A stretch of 64,000 nt of DNA from Torymus aiolomorphi (Eukaryota > Arthropoda > Insecta > Hymenoptera > Torymidae): positions 64,313,583 to 64,377,582 of the forward strand of contig CM070874.1 in the NCBI GenBank assembly GCA_036365515.1, written 5' to 3'. Positions 1 to 13,702 of this stretch are shown one piece after another (within the stretch, counting starts at the first letter, position 1; every line of letters starts with the position of its first letter). Made by a program: the position numbers and the translations under genes. The notes under the pieces were generated by a model, which had not been told where the DNA came from, did not search any database, and saw only the letters and a list, made by a program, of their open reading frames with translations.

Positions 1-1682
1 ACTTAGTTCAGATCAACTATTTCTTTCAGAAATTTTTACACAATAAATTTTGGAGTATTAGGAATATTATAAACCATAGCGGAATAATAGAGATTGTTAT
101 TGAACCAAATAGCGAATTTTAAAACAATTTTTTTTTCACTATTTTAAACCTGTATTTTCAAATGCAAAAGCTGTGTAACGAATTTTCGAATTTTGCGATT
201 TGATTCGAACTGCTATATTCTTAAACGCCTAAGGAAGTTCTTTTGGAAAATTCCAGTACTCTATACATTGTTGCTAAATACAATTTTTCGTCATTGTTGC
301 GATAAATGCTATTGAAGGCCGCGCACCACGGTACACGAGTACCGTGACTGAGGAGGAGCCGGAGCGGGCTCGAAACGTTGGGCAATTTGGTGGTGGGGGG
401 CAGTCAGGTCGTCCTTTGCTAACAAAGTTTTTTCCAGGTTTTAATTAAGTTTTTATTTCAGATTCTGCGGGGGTGATTATAAACAAGGGCAATCTGACTG
501 CCATAAATATTAATTATTTTAATTTAATTTGCAAGACTGTAAGACCGATGGAAAAATTCTTATAAGTTGATAGTAAATTGCAGTCGACATAAGTAATATT
601 TTTAATGATGTATATATATTCACTTATAAGTCAAGCATGGACCATTTTTCTCAAACTTCAGGTATCCGTAACTTTTTTTTTTCGGGCATCCAGACCGCTA
701 GTTCATAGGACATTTTTTGTTTCGAAAGTCTTGAACTACCCGTCACCAAATTTTTAAGCGATTTCACCTCAGTCACTTTTCCAATGTTAATGGTGCGGGG
801 TCCTTTGGTGTTTCAAATAAAAGGGTAATGTTTTAAATAAAGTTTATATTTTGTCAGTAAAGATTTATTTTATACTTTGAATTTGCTTTCCTTATATTTA
901 TTATAAATAATTAATTTTTACTTTGAAATAATTTAAATAGATATATAGATTTTATTAATAGTATATTACACACCTAGACAGTAAAAATAAGAAATGTCTC
1001 AGATCATCTGTAATTGTCGGCCGAGGCGAAGCCGAGGTTGACAAACATGTGATCTGAGGCTTTCTTTTTTACTGGCCAAGGTCTGTATACTATTTTTCTG
1101 CTCGACGGCGCCGGAAAGCGGCAACTTCGTTTCGCGCAGCGGCTGGGAAGTTGGCGTTTTCCGGCCGGAGGACAGAAAATTAGATTTTGTGTCCAAACAC
1201 TAGGACAGCTTTGTCTAATTACTGGGACAAGCTGCAAATTCTATCTAAACACTGGGACAAATGAACTTTTTAGAATCTACCTAATTTTTTATATTACTTA
1301 CGTACACATCTACTTTTGCAGTATTGCTTCTGAAAGAGGAAGACCTGATCTACAAATTAAATACACTTTCATGTCATTGTATATTATTTTAATGCATAGA
1401 AATAACTTCTATCTAACGTATTCGTCTTAGATGTCCAACTGGGACATTTACCTTATTTTTCTCTGGGGTCGTAAAACTTGGTTTTATGTATTATATGTCT
1501 TTTTACAAGGGTAATAGAAAATATGTTTATAAACTCAGTAATTCCCTTAAATTTGAATTATGCTTTAGCGTTTTACAATATTACAAATATAGTTGCTATG
1601 TGACTCAATCAAAAGCGATGTCAAATACTATTTTTTTAAATAAACAAAAATGCTCAACATCAAATCCGTCTTATTATTTCAG
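1..1682. other. AT-rich non-coding DNA with a short GC-rich patch and a dispersed repeat
   Basis: No supported gene. A GC-rich patch at about 315-385 contains a perfect 8-bp stem (CACGGTAC/GTACCGTG) followed by a hammerhead-like core (see findings). The stretch from about 531 to 607 is nearly identical to 61553-61627, so it is a dispersed repeat. A second GC-rich patch at 1000-1180 is bounded by an imperfect inverted repeat (CTCAGATCAT near 996, GTGATCTGAG near 1050); open frames there look like chance. Bases 1480-1682 appear to be the intron just upstream of the exon at 1683, ending in a pyrimidine-rich tract plus CAG. Confidence 0.5.
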
Positions 1683-1880
1683 GTACGAGGAGATGCCGCT
1701 TCGTTGATCCGCAGTTACCTTGGGCCAATTTACGGCGAAAATGTGCTCGATATCTTAACTAGACAGGCACGCGATATTCTCGTTTGTGCTTATCATGGAA
1801 ATTTAGAGAATTTCGTCAAATCTTACCTGTCACCTGCCGTCAAGTTGCTCAGCGAGGTTAAACGCGTCGCTGCTTCTAAG
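1683..1880 (+). CDS. internal coding exon of an unrecognised multi-exon gene
   Basis: A 198-bp (66-codon) open exon is preceded by a pyrimidine-rich acceptor (TTATTATTTCAG) and followed by a consensus donor (AAG|GTACGT). Both ends are phase 0, so it can be spliced without changing frame. The peptide is rich in hydrophobic and basic residues, starts VRGDAASLIRSYLGPIYGEN and ends in LLSEVKRVAASK. It looks like ordinary alpha-helical protein with no cysteines beyond one and no low complexity. Codon composition is more GC-balanced than the flanks. No partner exon could be recognised in this window on either side, so the gene must have long introns or lie largely to the left or right. I do not recognise the family. 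Confidence 0.72.
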
Positions 1881-3161
1881 GTACGTAACAAAACGATCGC
1901 TCGAAGGACATAGTTTCTTATCGCGTTCGTATCAACTATACGGTGCGTTGTAATAGAAAATAATTCTATTTTTCGGAGATAATATTTGCACAATCTCATA
2001 AAATTTATAAAAATAGATATGATTGACGCTGTCGATAGATTGCAACTGAACTGTATGAGCGGTGATGCAAGATGGATGTTATACCGTACAATGAGTACAA
2101 TTGATCATTGAAATAATTACAACACATGAACTATTATCAATGAACTGTTAAAAATGATTTCTTTTACCATTGTTAACACCGATTCTAATAGAACTCTTAT
2201 TTCCATCCATGAATGAACAGGTTCACACATTCATCATCCTTCTATCTATATAGTAAGTGACACCACTAAAATATTTTGACAGACCCATTTATAACCATAT
2301 AATATTGTGAATCCAAAATAATTGTCACCTCAAAAATTGATACATGTTTTATTTCCAATATCACGTGTCGAATTCATACCTCATATGTGAATAATTGCGC
2401 CACGTGATACTTCCATTGATCTTTGCAAATTAATTTTAAAATACATCCGCCAAATTGAGCTTAGCTTGAAGATGCATCAGTAGATAAGTCTTGCATACTT
2501 TTTTTATTTCTAAAAAAAGAAGTTCGATTTCATTTTGTAAAATGTTTCCACCTCCTTTATTAATTAAAATTTCTACTCTATTTCTTCATTAATTCGCTAT
2601 CTTGATGTTTTTCCCTAAATTTTCAAATCCAAACAACTTAAATTAACATCATTATGAAACTTTCTCCTCCGAGAAAGCTCGAGCAAAAAGGCCCCAGAAT
2701 TCTCCGCACTGAGCGCAGCAGAAAGGTCGCAATCAATTAGCATCTGCGTTTAATATATATCACCGCGGTCGAGAGGGAGCAACCGCTCATTGTTGGATCA
2801 CCATCGCGGAAGGGGGTATAGCATGTACACACGTATATCGAACATAATGATCCTGTCGCATGAAAATTTCACTCGCGTCTATCGTCCGAAAAATGGCGCA
2901 CTTACTCTCGTGACGCAACTTCTGCGCGCACACACACACACGTCGAACCGACGGACAGACGATTAATAAAATGCCTCGCAGCCGCACTGTGCGCGGCTGG
3001 TAAGATCTCCATGGCGGATAAAACGCTCCGCGCGTCCGAGTTATGCATATGTGCGCGGATAGCGCGGAGAGGTATAATGATGGAAAACAAAAGTTGAGCG
3101 AGGTTGAGAGTTATGTAAGGTGCAGAAGGTAGGAATGCACTTTTTTAATGATGCGTTAATA

Positions 3162-3192
<31 letters not shown>

Positions 3193-6100
3193 TTCTAAAT
3201 TACATGAAGCGAAATTGGATTGTTTCTAAAATGTTTATCTGATGTCGAAAATTTTTTACATTTTCAGTGATAGGAATGAAAAATCAAGGATGATTTTGCG
3301 GACAATAAATTCCAAGTAATTTGATATCACGAAAACAACAATAAATTTCCAATCCGAATGGATACTATAGAAAAGTAATTGAAATCTGCTATTTTTAAGC
3401 ATAATTTTTGCGCATGCCTGTTAATACACGACTGAAATATGTACCGTGAAGTGATATTATGAAAGTTACACCTTAAACCTTCCTGGAAGTAAATTAAGAT
3501 TTTTTTATTTTTCTCAACGCATGAATAACAATTTTACTCGAGAATAGTGCCATTTAGCCATAATTCTTTATCATTTGAAAAAATCATGTACGTGTAAAGA
3601 CAGGCTCGAATCAAGGAAGACATTATTTTACGAGTGTGTGTAATTTTGAGGAGGGATAGCGTATACTACTACGCGAGAATATAAGGAAGCGAAAGAATGG
3701 GATACAGCTCGAGGTGTGTCGCACGCAGGTGAAATGGGGATTTATTGCTATTTAGAAATGTGTAATTACGATAAGACCTCCTTGCGAGCGCGCGCACGAT
3801 CTGCGTGTAATGCGAACCGCCTGTATCTTTATTCAATGTCCGAGACGCAATTTTCTTCTATTTACTTTCGTCGTATGTGTGTGTACGCTAACTCCCGGGC
3901 GTTTGAGATTCAACGTCCGATATCGTCGTATAATTTGACTTTTCTCACGTTAATTATCGGCTCGTATATTATTTCGTAGCCTCGTAAATCTTTTTCGCGC
4001 GCCGTTTCGAGTGGGTCGCGAGTGCATGGATATATGTCCTAATATATTATAGCTTTTTACGCGCTTTGTGGAAATGTGTATCAATGGGCCTATTCGTTAT
4101 TGTAGTCTATATTTTGCGTTATGTAAGTATACGCGGATTGTAGACGGGGAATAAATTTGAAATAAAATACGGTGGCGTTGTTTATCTCTAATTAATTTTC
4201 GGATCTATTGATTTATCGATCCGATCTCATGATAAGCCCACCAAGGTCTTAAATCATTGTCCTACGAGGCTCGATTCAATTAATCTTCAGGCGGTAATTA
4301 GAAAATTAACACAACCCACAGCGTATTTTCCTCATCACGCGAATTACAACGTGCAAATCGCAAACCACACTTTCCACATTTTTTTCCTCGCCGCGACCAA
4401 TCAAATAAATCTCGAAGCGATTCATCCTCTCTCTCTCCATTACACCATAGCCGACAACAATCAGCGATTGATTTCCCCGTCTCGAAAACAATTTCTCCTC
4501 GATCCATTACCCGGCGTATACACTTGAACCTGCGAAAGTAACGACGGGACATACATACATGCATGTGCGCCGAAGAGGATTCACTTCGCTTAATTACAAA
4601 TTCCCAAACGAAGAGGTCATTATTAAACTCGACAATTTCATCCTCACCGGGGGTCTTCTCTCCGCTGATCATACGGCCCGCGCGCGCACGCGCAAAAAGC
4701 AAGTCAAAAAGCCGAGAGTTAGCCGCGCGGCTATGCGAGATGTACAAAAAGAGGAGGAGGAGGAGGCGTAAGCGTGGCGAATCGCCCGACGTAACTCGAT
4801 GTGCGGACGCAAGTGCCGAGAAAAAAAAAATCGGCCGCGGGGAGGGTTATATCTGCGCGCGCTCGCGCAATATTCGAGCACGTAACAGACTTAATTCGAT
4901 CGCTTTGTAAACGCGTCGGGCACTTTCGGCACCCTTTGTGCACCGCTCGCCGTCTCTTCTTTCTTCTCCTGCTCTCTGTTTCTCTCTCTTTTTCTCTTTC
5001 GGTCGCCTGCTTTCATTTATCCAGTGGGTAGTGCGTGCAGTTGTGCTGCTTCTCTGCTTGTCGTCTTTGTGCCTTACGTTCTTATAATCGTGATTTTTTT
5101 TATTCTCAAGTATGCAAATATTATGATTTTTACTATTTTCTTTATTTTTATAAATGACTAAAAGGATGGATTAAATCAAATAATATTAATTTGTTAAATA
5201 ATTTAATATTCCTACATTATGATCATCGAAATTATATTTGCTTTAATTATTATTTTTGTTGAATGAAGATATTTTTGTTCTTTGAAAGAAACCATACATT
5301 GATGAAAATTTATGTAATTTTTGCGGTAATGAAATCGTTTTATATCATCTGAACACAATTTTCACAAAAATGCATAGTGCATGTGTGTAGTACATAACAC
5401 TAAATTGTTTAAAAATCGGTTTCAAACGAAATTAGTCTGTCGTTTTTCTGACGTAATTAATTTTTTTTTTTTTTTCAAAACTTTTTATATTCTTTAGCAG
5501 ATTATGTAAAATGCCAACATGTTAACTATAAAATGATATGATCATTACATGAATATGTACACAACAATAATGCAATCAGGTTACAATACTTTTAAAATAT
5601 TATATGGATCAAACGTACCATTTATAAGAAAGTATAAACCACACCCAGACGAGAATTCCATATCCACTATATAGTAACAAACCAATCGCCCTCCAACAGA
5701 GCGGCTCTCCAGAATCGGCCGCAATATTAGAACAATCAAGTCACCCTACTAGCGCGCGCGCGTAAACACGCCGGAGTACGCGCGTCTATCCTCCACTCCC
5801 TCCTCGAAGAAAGGAGAGACTTAGCAGACCCCCTCCTTATACAACTCCTAGACCTTCTCTCTCCTCTCCCCATTCCGTCGCCCGTAATTCGCAATATCGC
5901 TGTGTGCGCAGACACCCTACCTCCCTCGACGATTTATCATATCGCGGCAGCTCTCTCGGTCCAATTAAAAGTGTTTTGTACGCCGCAGACGCAATGCAAA
6001 GCGCTCGCTCGTCCGCATGGGGTGAAGGAACTCTGTGTATCGCCCCGACGACGTCTTCGCTCGAAATTAAAGTGGTGAAAATGGAGTATACGTGCAGCGC

Positions 6101-8044
6101 ACTGCGAGTCCTTTAAACGCGTGCGTTTTCGCTCCCCTCTGCGTCTTCGAAGGGTGGGTTAATCCGATTTCTCGTATATATAGTGTCGAGGAGAGATGAA
6201 AAGAAGGCGAGAGGTGCTCGTGGGGAGGGGAAATTGTTGAGGGGAGCGAACAAAGTGGATATAGAGAGATAGGGCAGCAATTGTGATGCAGATATACATA
6301 TATATTACGTATACTCTTTCTTGTATTATATAAGGTTTGGGAATTTGTTGGGGCTGGGTTGTGCGTGAATTCGATGGATCATAATTTATCAATTTCTGAT
6401 ATAATGGCTTAATTTATTGCTTTGTCTTGTGGATATTAAATATATTTCTCTTGTCTGTAGTATTTGAAGAATTTTTTTAGGGAATGTTTAAATAATTTTG
6501 CGGAAGAATATGTTTAAATTTTTCTTTCAACGGTTTTTGTTACATTTATCGTTAAAGCGTAAACATGTAAGTCGTAAAGAGCATTGAGGTTAGTTACTCA
6601 TTTTATGAAGGCGAGAAACAAACGTGAAGGTTCTAATTAAAAAAGAATACATTTTATATCTTTGCGTGGGATTTTTAAGATTGAATGAGCCAACATTACG
6701 CTTTAAAGGTGCAAATTGAATATGAAAAGTTGTGCAAGATTCAGATAGTATACCGTTACATCAAACACAACATTTTCCACGCATTTTTATCAAACATTTC
6801 AGTCCCGTCAGTCATTTCACTCTACTTTTCTGCTCTAAAACCTTGCGAAAGCCATTTGAAATGTCTTTCCAATCAGCATACAATGATGTGCAGTACCGTT
6901 TTCTTAAAAATAAATCATAATTTTATCAAGTAAACACACTGATGTTTATTGCTTCAATAAATATTATTAATATTTCAACATTTCCCGCCTCTTATAAATC
7001 ATCATCAACCAATACTTAAACGTTTGTTCTTAACCTAGAATTGACCTCTCTCCCGATACAGTTAGACGTGCCATATATATCCAGAAATCCCGGAATCTTT
7101 TTGCGGGCATAAAAACGCCGAGCTACAAAAAACAAAACCGAAACAGTCGGCAAACAAACACCTCAATCCAGTCCGCGAAGACTACATAAAATCGTCAAAC
7201 GGACACGCACGCGAAATAATAGCCTACTTAAGCTCGCATACGTATATATATATATATATACACACGTACGCGTATAAAGCCCCGCGAAGAAGTCAAGAAT
7301 TTTTTACGGCCACCGCGCGCGACTGACCCGAATCCCCTCAAACAAGACGCGCGCTCGCAGAAGAAGTGTATATATACGCGCTGTGTGGAAGTCGAAAAAA
7401 AAGCGACGATGCGAGTAAATAAAAGCCCCCACCGATCGTGTCACACACACACAGACACGCATAAAATCCCCGGGCAAAACATTATTCATACAAAAAGGAG
7501 AAAAGAAGCGAGCAGAGAGCGATAAAGGCGAAACGAGATCGCGATTGCATAAACACGCATCTCGGGGAATGAAAAGGCGTAAAAAGGGTATATGTGCGCG
7601 CGCGAGACTCGAGCAATCCGGGGGGAGAGAGCAGTATAGGGTTATATTGTGCGCCGCTGGGATTATTTGTCGTATATACTTGCGTTTACACTCGCGGTGA
7701 AAGAGAAAGAGAGAAGAAGGAGAAGGCGCGCGTCTATAATTCCAGGCTTAGTTTACGGTCTCCAGGAGGCGGTGGCGGCTGCGAGGTTCGTCGTCGACGG
7801 CGCCACCCACGAGACACGCCGACTACTCGCGCGTGCGATAAATCCTCCGCGCGGTCTTATTATGCTTGTTCGTTTTGGCGCAGACCTGCGTGCTTTAGGC
7901 AGACTTGCTTTCTGCAATTGCAGTGCTGGAAAATTGCGTTGCCGTTATTCTCGTTTTGGGGGTTTGTAAATTTCAGGTATGTGCCGTCGGGATAAATGTA
8001 TGTTTGAGTGAGAAAATACTATGTACGCGATTGTTATTAAATTT
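1881..8044. other. long non-coding stretch with CpG-rich blocks and microsatellites
   Basis: No gene supported. AT-rich sequence alternates with CpG-rich blocks at about 2690-3110, 3640-4160, 4540-5040, 5690-6130 and 7060-7970, typical of insect introns or intergenic regulatory DNA. Simple repeats include (AT)n at 3161-3186 and TA/CA runs near 7240-7266. Short frames inside the GC-rich blocks occur on both strands at once and lack splice context, so they are treated as chance. If the exon at 1683-1880 belongs to a plus-strand gene running rightward, this would be intron; that is inference only. Confidence 0.5.
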
Positions 8045-8194
8045 AAATGTTGAATGGTGAACATGAATGGTCTAGCTGTCAATGCAGGTGTACATAACAA
8101 CACCAATTCTTGTATTTAGCCTGGTTTAATTGGTGTTGTTATTTACACCTACATTGACAGCTGGACCATTCATTTCCACCATTCAACGTTTAAA
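8045..8194. mobile_element. 150-bp foldback (MITE-like hairpin)
   Basis: Arms of about 65 bp pair almost perfectly. The left arm carries AATGGTC, CTGTCAATG and AACAACACCAATT; the right arm carries their complements AATTGGTGTTGTT, CATTGACAG and GGACCATT. A spacer of about 19 bp separates them. Outer bases TTTAAATGTTGAATGG and CCATTCAACGTTTAAA extend the match. There is no coding capacity. It could be a small MITE or a precursor-like hairpin. Confidence 0.7.
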
Positions 8195-11100
8195 ACTTTT
8201 ATCTGTCGTTCATCTCATCAACTCTCATGATTATCATCTAGATTAGTTTTTAAGATAATGGGGTATAAATGTCAAATAACTATTATATTATGAAACGAAA
8301 AATAGAAACAGAATGTAATTGTAATATTGTTTTATAAGAAAGAAATAACTTGCATCTAGAGAGTTTTATAAAGTTTTGTATTACACTCTAAATGATGATA
8401 ATAATCGACGTAATATGTTACTTTTTAAGTATTTTAAGAGCTATGAAATACCTTTATCCCAAGTAAATAATTCAAATTCCCATCATATCTGCTTCGACCA
8501 AGGCATCATGAAAAAGACGAATATAGAAGAATTAACCGTCGTCGTCTGGTATATTATCCAAAACAGAATTGGAACACAGCAGCCTCACCAGTTTTCCTAA
8601 ATACGAGGGCGACATCACATCGGAGGCCGTGCAACCTCCTTCCAACTCGCTCAAATTGGGCACAAGCTGATTATAACCGGCGAGAAAAGCCGCTTATAGC
8701 GCAGAAATTCCCCCCTATACCCAAGCGCAAATTTTGAATCACAACGTCGCTCGCCTCTTCTTCATCGCGACCTAACGGTCCCCGAAGCGGAAACAAATGC
8801 AACAACCCGAGACCCCCTTGCAAAAATAACGAAAAAGATATATTCCGCGATGTGTAGCCATTTTTAACGAGATAAGTTTGAAAAAGCGCTAATTCTTCGC
8901 GTCCCCGCAGACTTTCACGAAACAGCTGGTATCAATTTATTAGCGCCGGCTAGATTTCCTAGTAGCAGCAGCACGCAGTCATTACCGCGTATTATAACGA
9001 ATGTGGAAACCTCGCGCGAGCTACCGAATGTATATAACGTGTCCGCGAAAAAGCGCGGTATGGTGTGTGCAAGTGTATGCGCCGCGCGTGAATAATCGGA
9101 GAAACGCGCGGCGACGGGTGCGCAGCGGACTTCGGCGATGCGTCCGCGCCAAAATCCGCAATCTCCGTCATCGATCACCTACACCCCGGCCTGACCACTG
9201 GCTAATGAGTTGAGTGAAAGAGACCTTCTTGCTTGGGGATTTTTCAGTTTCTTGTAACGGCATTGATTTTTCTATTGGACATCGAGCATCGTCTCGTCTA
9301 AAAACATTCGTGTAGAGGAATTTGATGCTGGGTTGAGTGACTGAATTGTAAAATGAAGTTTAAATGATGAGAATAAGATGAATACTCGTTGTTTATTCTC
9401 GAGATCTTTCTACTTTTAACGGTTTTTGGGAATATCCATTATAAATTGGATAATTTTTCAAGAAAATTGATGTATTGCTAAATAAAAAAACTAAAAAAGT
9501 TTCTTTTTTAAATAAAACCTATTCAACAGCGCTTTTACTTAATTCTTATTTGCTAACAACTGTAACAATTCATTGAATTTCTTGATTTTTTAAATCAATT
9601 TTGTCATAAAATTCTTTCAACAAAATACAGACCTTTTCTCAAATCCAGTTACCATTCTAAATAATAGAATCTGCCAATTAACAGAACATACTGTTGTACC
9701 GCCCTAAAGCAAGTGCTCGGCCAACAAACGCCACTTGCTCCACATTCCAACAGCCTCGTCACCCGCTTTTCCCTCTTACGCACACAAAAGCCCGCACAGC
9801 CTCCGGAAATCCTTCGCGTCAATTTCACGTTCAAACGTCTATAGTTCCAAGGACACTCGATCAAGTCCAAAGGGCTTATACCCACCCACCCGCGACACAA
9901 CGCGCGCTAACGAGATGTGTGCGTACATACATACACACACGTATATGGATGATGCTCCGCTTTCCAGTGGAGAAGCCGAGAGAGGATGTAACCGTGCTGC
10001 TGGCCCATATCTGCCAAATTGTCTCCCTCTCGCTCTCTCTACGTGCCAGAGTTTCTTCTCTCGGCAGTCGCGAGCGCACACGAGTGCGCGTATATAAGGC
10101 TTTTTGCCTTTTGCGCGGGAAAGGATGACGGCGAAACTGTACTTGGCTTGGTTTCAACAGTTTTAGGAGAGCCATACTCGTTTGCAATTCTCATTGCGAA
10201 GAAGGTTTCGGGGTTCCAGTTTTGGACGGTTTGACAACTTTTTGAAAGGATGTCATTGAGGTTATGGAATTGTTGATAACTAAATATAGTTTGTAAAGTT
10301 GTTTTCGTATAATTGAAATATTATGCTTATTTATTCTTTAATGTCACTCGTGTCTACAGTGAAATCATTTTTTGCGCGAAGTTACGAGTGTCAAGGATAC
10401 GACAATGACTTCTTACACAATAACGAGGCTCCATAAATCATTCACGAGTGCGACGATGATTTGCAAGATGAAATTCATCTTTTCCTTTTATTCATTTTCA
10501 CCATGCGCAATGTTTTCATTTCTCTCTTTCTCGTCGTAACTTTAAGCAGCGCTCAAAATACACTTCACGCCATCTCACCGACTTATCAACAAATCAGCAA
10601 ATGCAATTTCACAAACATATATGTATATATATACATCAGCGCGGAGTATCGAATAATTCCACAAATAAATCCATAACATCAACACGCTCCCCTGCGGAAC
10701 CGCGTAAATCTGCACAATCAAAGCTCATCGCAATAATCGCAAAAATGAATGACGTACGTCTCGTCTCAAGATACATCTGCAGCGCGCGTGAACACCAAAA
10801 ACGCGCGGGATTCCCGACAGGCTCGTAAAGAGCCGAAAAAGAACGGGATCCACCAACCCGAAGATGGCGTATAATGTTCAACGCCTCCGCGCGAAAAACG
10901 AGACTCCGAGATAAGAGCATTTCATTTGGCTACTTACGTATCGACCGATTATCGCGTGTGTATACATATACATGTATATGCGCGTGGAAAAGGTGTCAGA
11001 GGCGCGCACGCTAGTGACCGAGAAACTGTTACGCCCGGGAGAGCGCGGAGGGTTATAACGGTGATGCTGCTGCGGGAGAGAGTGTCTGACGTTGCTGTCT

Positions 11101-12225
11101 CTTGGATCACGTTCGCGGGATGGGTGTGGATGATTTTCGCAAAGGGGTTGCTCGTGTACAATAAACGTGAGGGTTATATTATTGTCGTTTAGCGGAATTG
11201 ATGATAAAGTTGATAGATTGCTTTTAATTTATGTTAGTGGCGACGTGATTGCTATTTGTAGATGTAGCTTTGCTGCATTTTGCGAAATTTTTATTCAGCT
11301 TTACATAAGTGAAAGCAGCTACTTCATAAGCTTTCACCATTGTTAAACTACCTTTCGTTCTTTCAATTAATGAACGCTGCGTAGGAGAATGTTATTATGA
11401 TGCGTTTTATGCGCGATGAAATGAAACTTAATTATGTTTTGTTGATTTGCAAAAAAGTTTCAATTCTTACGATTGTTAATTGAAACCAGAAAACTGATTA
11501 ACTTCGTGTTTTGATACTACATTTCATACTTGAGTTTATATGGAATGGGTTTGAATCTATTTTCTTGATGCTTTTTGATTCGGTATAGCTAGACTCTTCA
11601 AAGGATAAGACCATAATTGAAACAATAAGGCTGTATTTGAATACATTAATTTCTGTTAGCAGGATAAAATTTTTTCCTTTAAATCTAATAAATATATGTT
11701 TAAATATTAAAGTTTTTATTAAAGCCATAAAAAACCTGCTGGAAATTATCCATCTTCTCCCATTTGTGAAACGATTTTTCAAACATTTTCTAATTTAAAT
11801 TATCTTAAAAACTATGTTAAGATAATTTTTAGTTTTTAAGATAATTTTTAAGACAATAATAAAATTTTGAACATAAATATGGTAAATATATCAATTTCTG
11901 ACTTGATTACATACGTTCAATTCAGTTTTATAGTCTCAATTTCAGCATTTTAAGAATGTAAAAATAATTCGTAAATATTAAACATCTTAATATCTTTAAC
12001 TTTTTTGAATAGGTTATCACTTGCTTATAATGAATATAGCTATATCGACATATAATATTAAATTTAATATCTTTATCCCTTATATAAATTGAGCATTCGA
12101 GATAATCTATTTTGCCCTCGAACGATCTCGAAATCTCGAATAATCGAATCCGTCTCGACTCTCGAAAGGAAAGAAACAAAAGACGAAACAGTGGCGCGCG
12201 TAGCTGATTAACGCTAGTTCTATTA
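8195..12225. other. non-coding DNA with CpG-rich blocks
   Basis: No gene supported. CpG-rich blocks lie at about 8590-9210, 9690-10230 and 10780-11110, with AT-rich DNA between them. Around 11790-11850 a short degenerate tandem of TTAAGATAATTTTTA-like units is visible. Open frames here overlap on several strands without splice or initiation context. Confidence 0.45.
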
Positions 12226-13584
12226 TATATGGGAGCGTCTAGCAGAAACGGGCCACCGAGCGCGCGCGGTGCCTTTTTTCGCGTAAAAGGCGCTCTGTTT
12301 AACTCGTTCATAATGGTATGCTGCGTCTTTGAAAAAAGAACCAAGGACCGATATCGATAGATTTTTTCCTGCTCTTTCCAATGGTGCCATTGTTTTTATT
12401 GCGAAACGCTTTCTTCCGGACGAAAACTCGAGTTGGAAGTCCAAACCCCTATCTTGGAGAAGTTGGAGAAATAAAGGGTTTAAAAGTAACAACATGAAAA
12501 AGACAGCGCCGAGGGTCCGCGCGAGCCCCTCGCGCCCGTGCGTACGGCACGTTTAAGTGCACGCTCTATTCAATTCGCTAATAATCGTGTACCAACTCTC
12601 TGAAAAAAGAACTAAGGACATATATCGATAGATTTTTTCCTGCTCTTTCCAATGGTGCTATTATTTTTATTCCGAAATTTTTCAAATTTTGTTATATAAA
12701 TGAACAAAGTTCATTGTAATATTATACTAACTGTTACAACTAGATCCACAAAATTATGTCCACGCATTGGCATTGTAAGTTACAAAACATTTTATATTTA
12801 CAAAAAAGAAAGGGCGAAATAGCACATCGCGTGTATTAATCCGCCCTTGAGCATAGCGTAAAAAGTTCGGGCAGCCGCTGTCTTTTTGATCTTACTATTT
12901 TTGAACTTTTCATGTTTCAACTTAAAAATATAATATTTTATAGTTTAAGACTTGTATTTTTGAAGAATATAATTCATTTTGAAGAAAAGACTGATATTTT
13001 ATTGAAAAAATAGAGTTTAAACATTCAAATGGAATTTTCAACTAGAAGGAAGCATTTCGGAATAAAAATAATAGCACCATTAGAAAGAGCAGGAAAAAAT
13101 CTATCGATATATGTCCTTAGTTCTTTTTTCAGAGACTTGGTACACGATTATTAGCGAATTGAATAGAGCGTGCACTTAAACGTGCCGTACGCACGGGCGC
13201 GAGGGGCTCGCGCGGACCCTCGGCGCTGTCTTTTTCATGTTGTTACTTTTAAACCCTTTATTTCTCCAACTTCTCCAAGATAGGGTTTTGAAGCTTAAGA
13301 GTTGTACTTTCCAATAGTGTAGTTTATTTTGAAAAAAAACATGATATACTTTGAGAAAAATGGCTTTCAATATTCAACTCGAGTTTTCGTCCGGAAGAAA
13401 GCGTTTCGCAGTAAAAAAAATGGCACCATTGGAAAGAGCAGGAAAAAATCTATCGATATAAGTCCTTGGTTTTTTTTTCAAAGACACAGCATACGATTAT
13501 GAGCGAGTTAAACAGAGCGCCTTTTACGCGAAAAAAGGCACCGCGCGCGCTCGGTGGCCCGTTTCTGCTGGACGCTCCCATATA
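12226..13584. mobile_element. 1.36-kb foldback transposon with long inverted repeats
   Basis: The ends are mirror images: TATATGGGAGCGTC on the left and GACGCTCCCATATA on the right, consistent with a TA target duplication. The left arm (about 12226-12676) and right arm (about 13047-13584) are inverted copies that differ mainly by extra sequence at about 13285-13375 in the right arm. Each arm is itself mosaic: a block ending in ATCGATAGATTTTTTCCTG and CTCTTTCCAATGGTG occurs twice per arm. The centre, about 370 bp, is unique. No long ORF is present. Transcription of either strand would give a very long hairpin RNA. It lies about 200 bp beyond the 3' end of the OBP gene. Confidence 0.85.
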
Positions 13585-13702
13585 GATTTATGACTATGCC
13601 GTCAAATATTTTTAACAGTGTGGTTATTACAATTGAAACTCGATGTCTATAACTATAATTCGAACATGATCAACAAATTTTTTCCCATATTTTCACAATA
13701 CT

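Noticed and set aside
4298..4910. 149-codon minus-strand frame and overlapping plus-strand frames
   Set aside because: Overlapping frames on both strands in a CpG-rich, purine-run block with biased composition; nothing protein-like in order and no splice sites in register.
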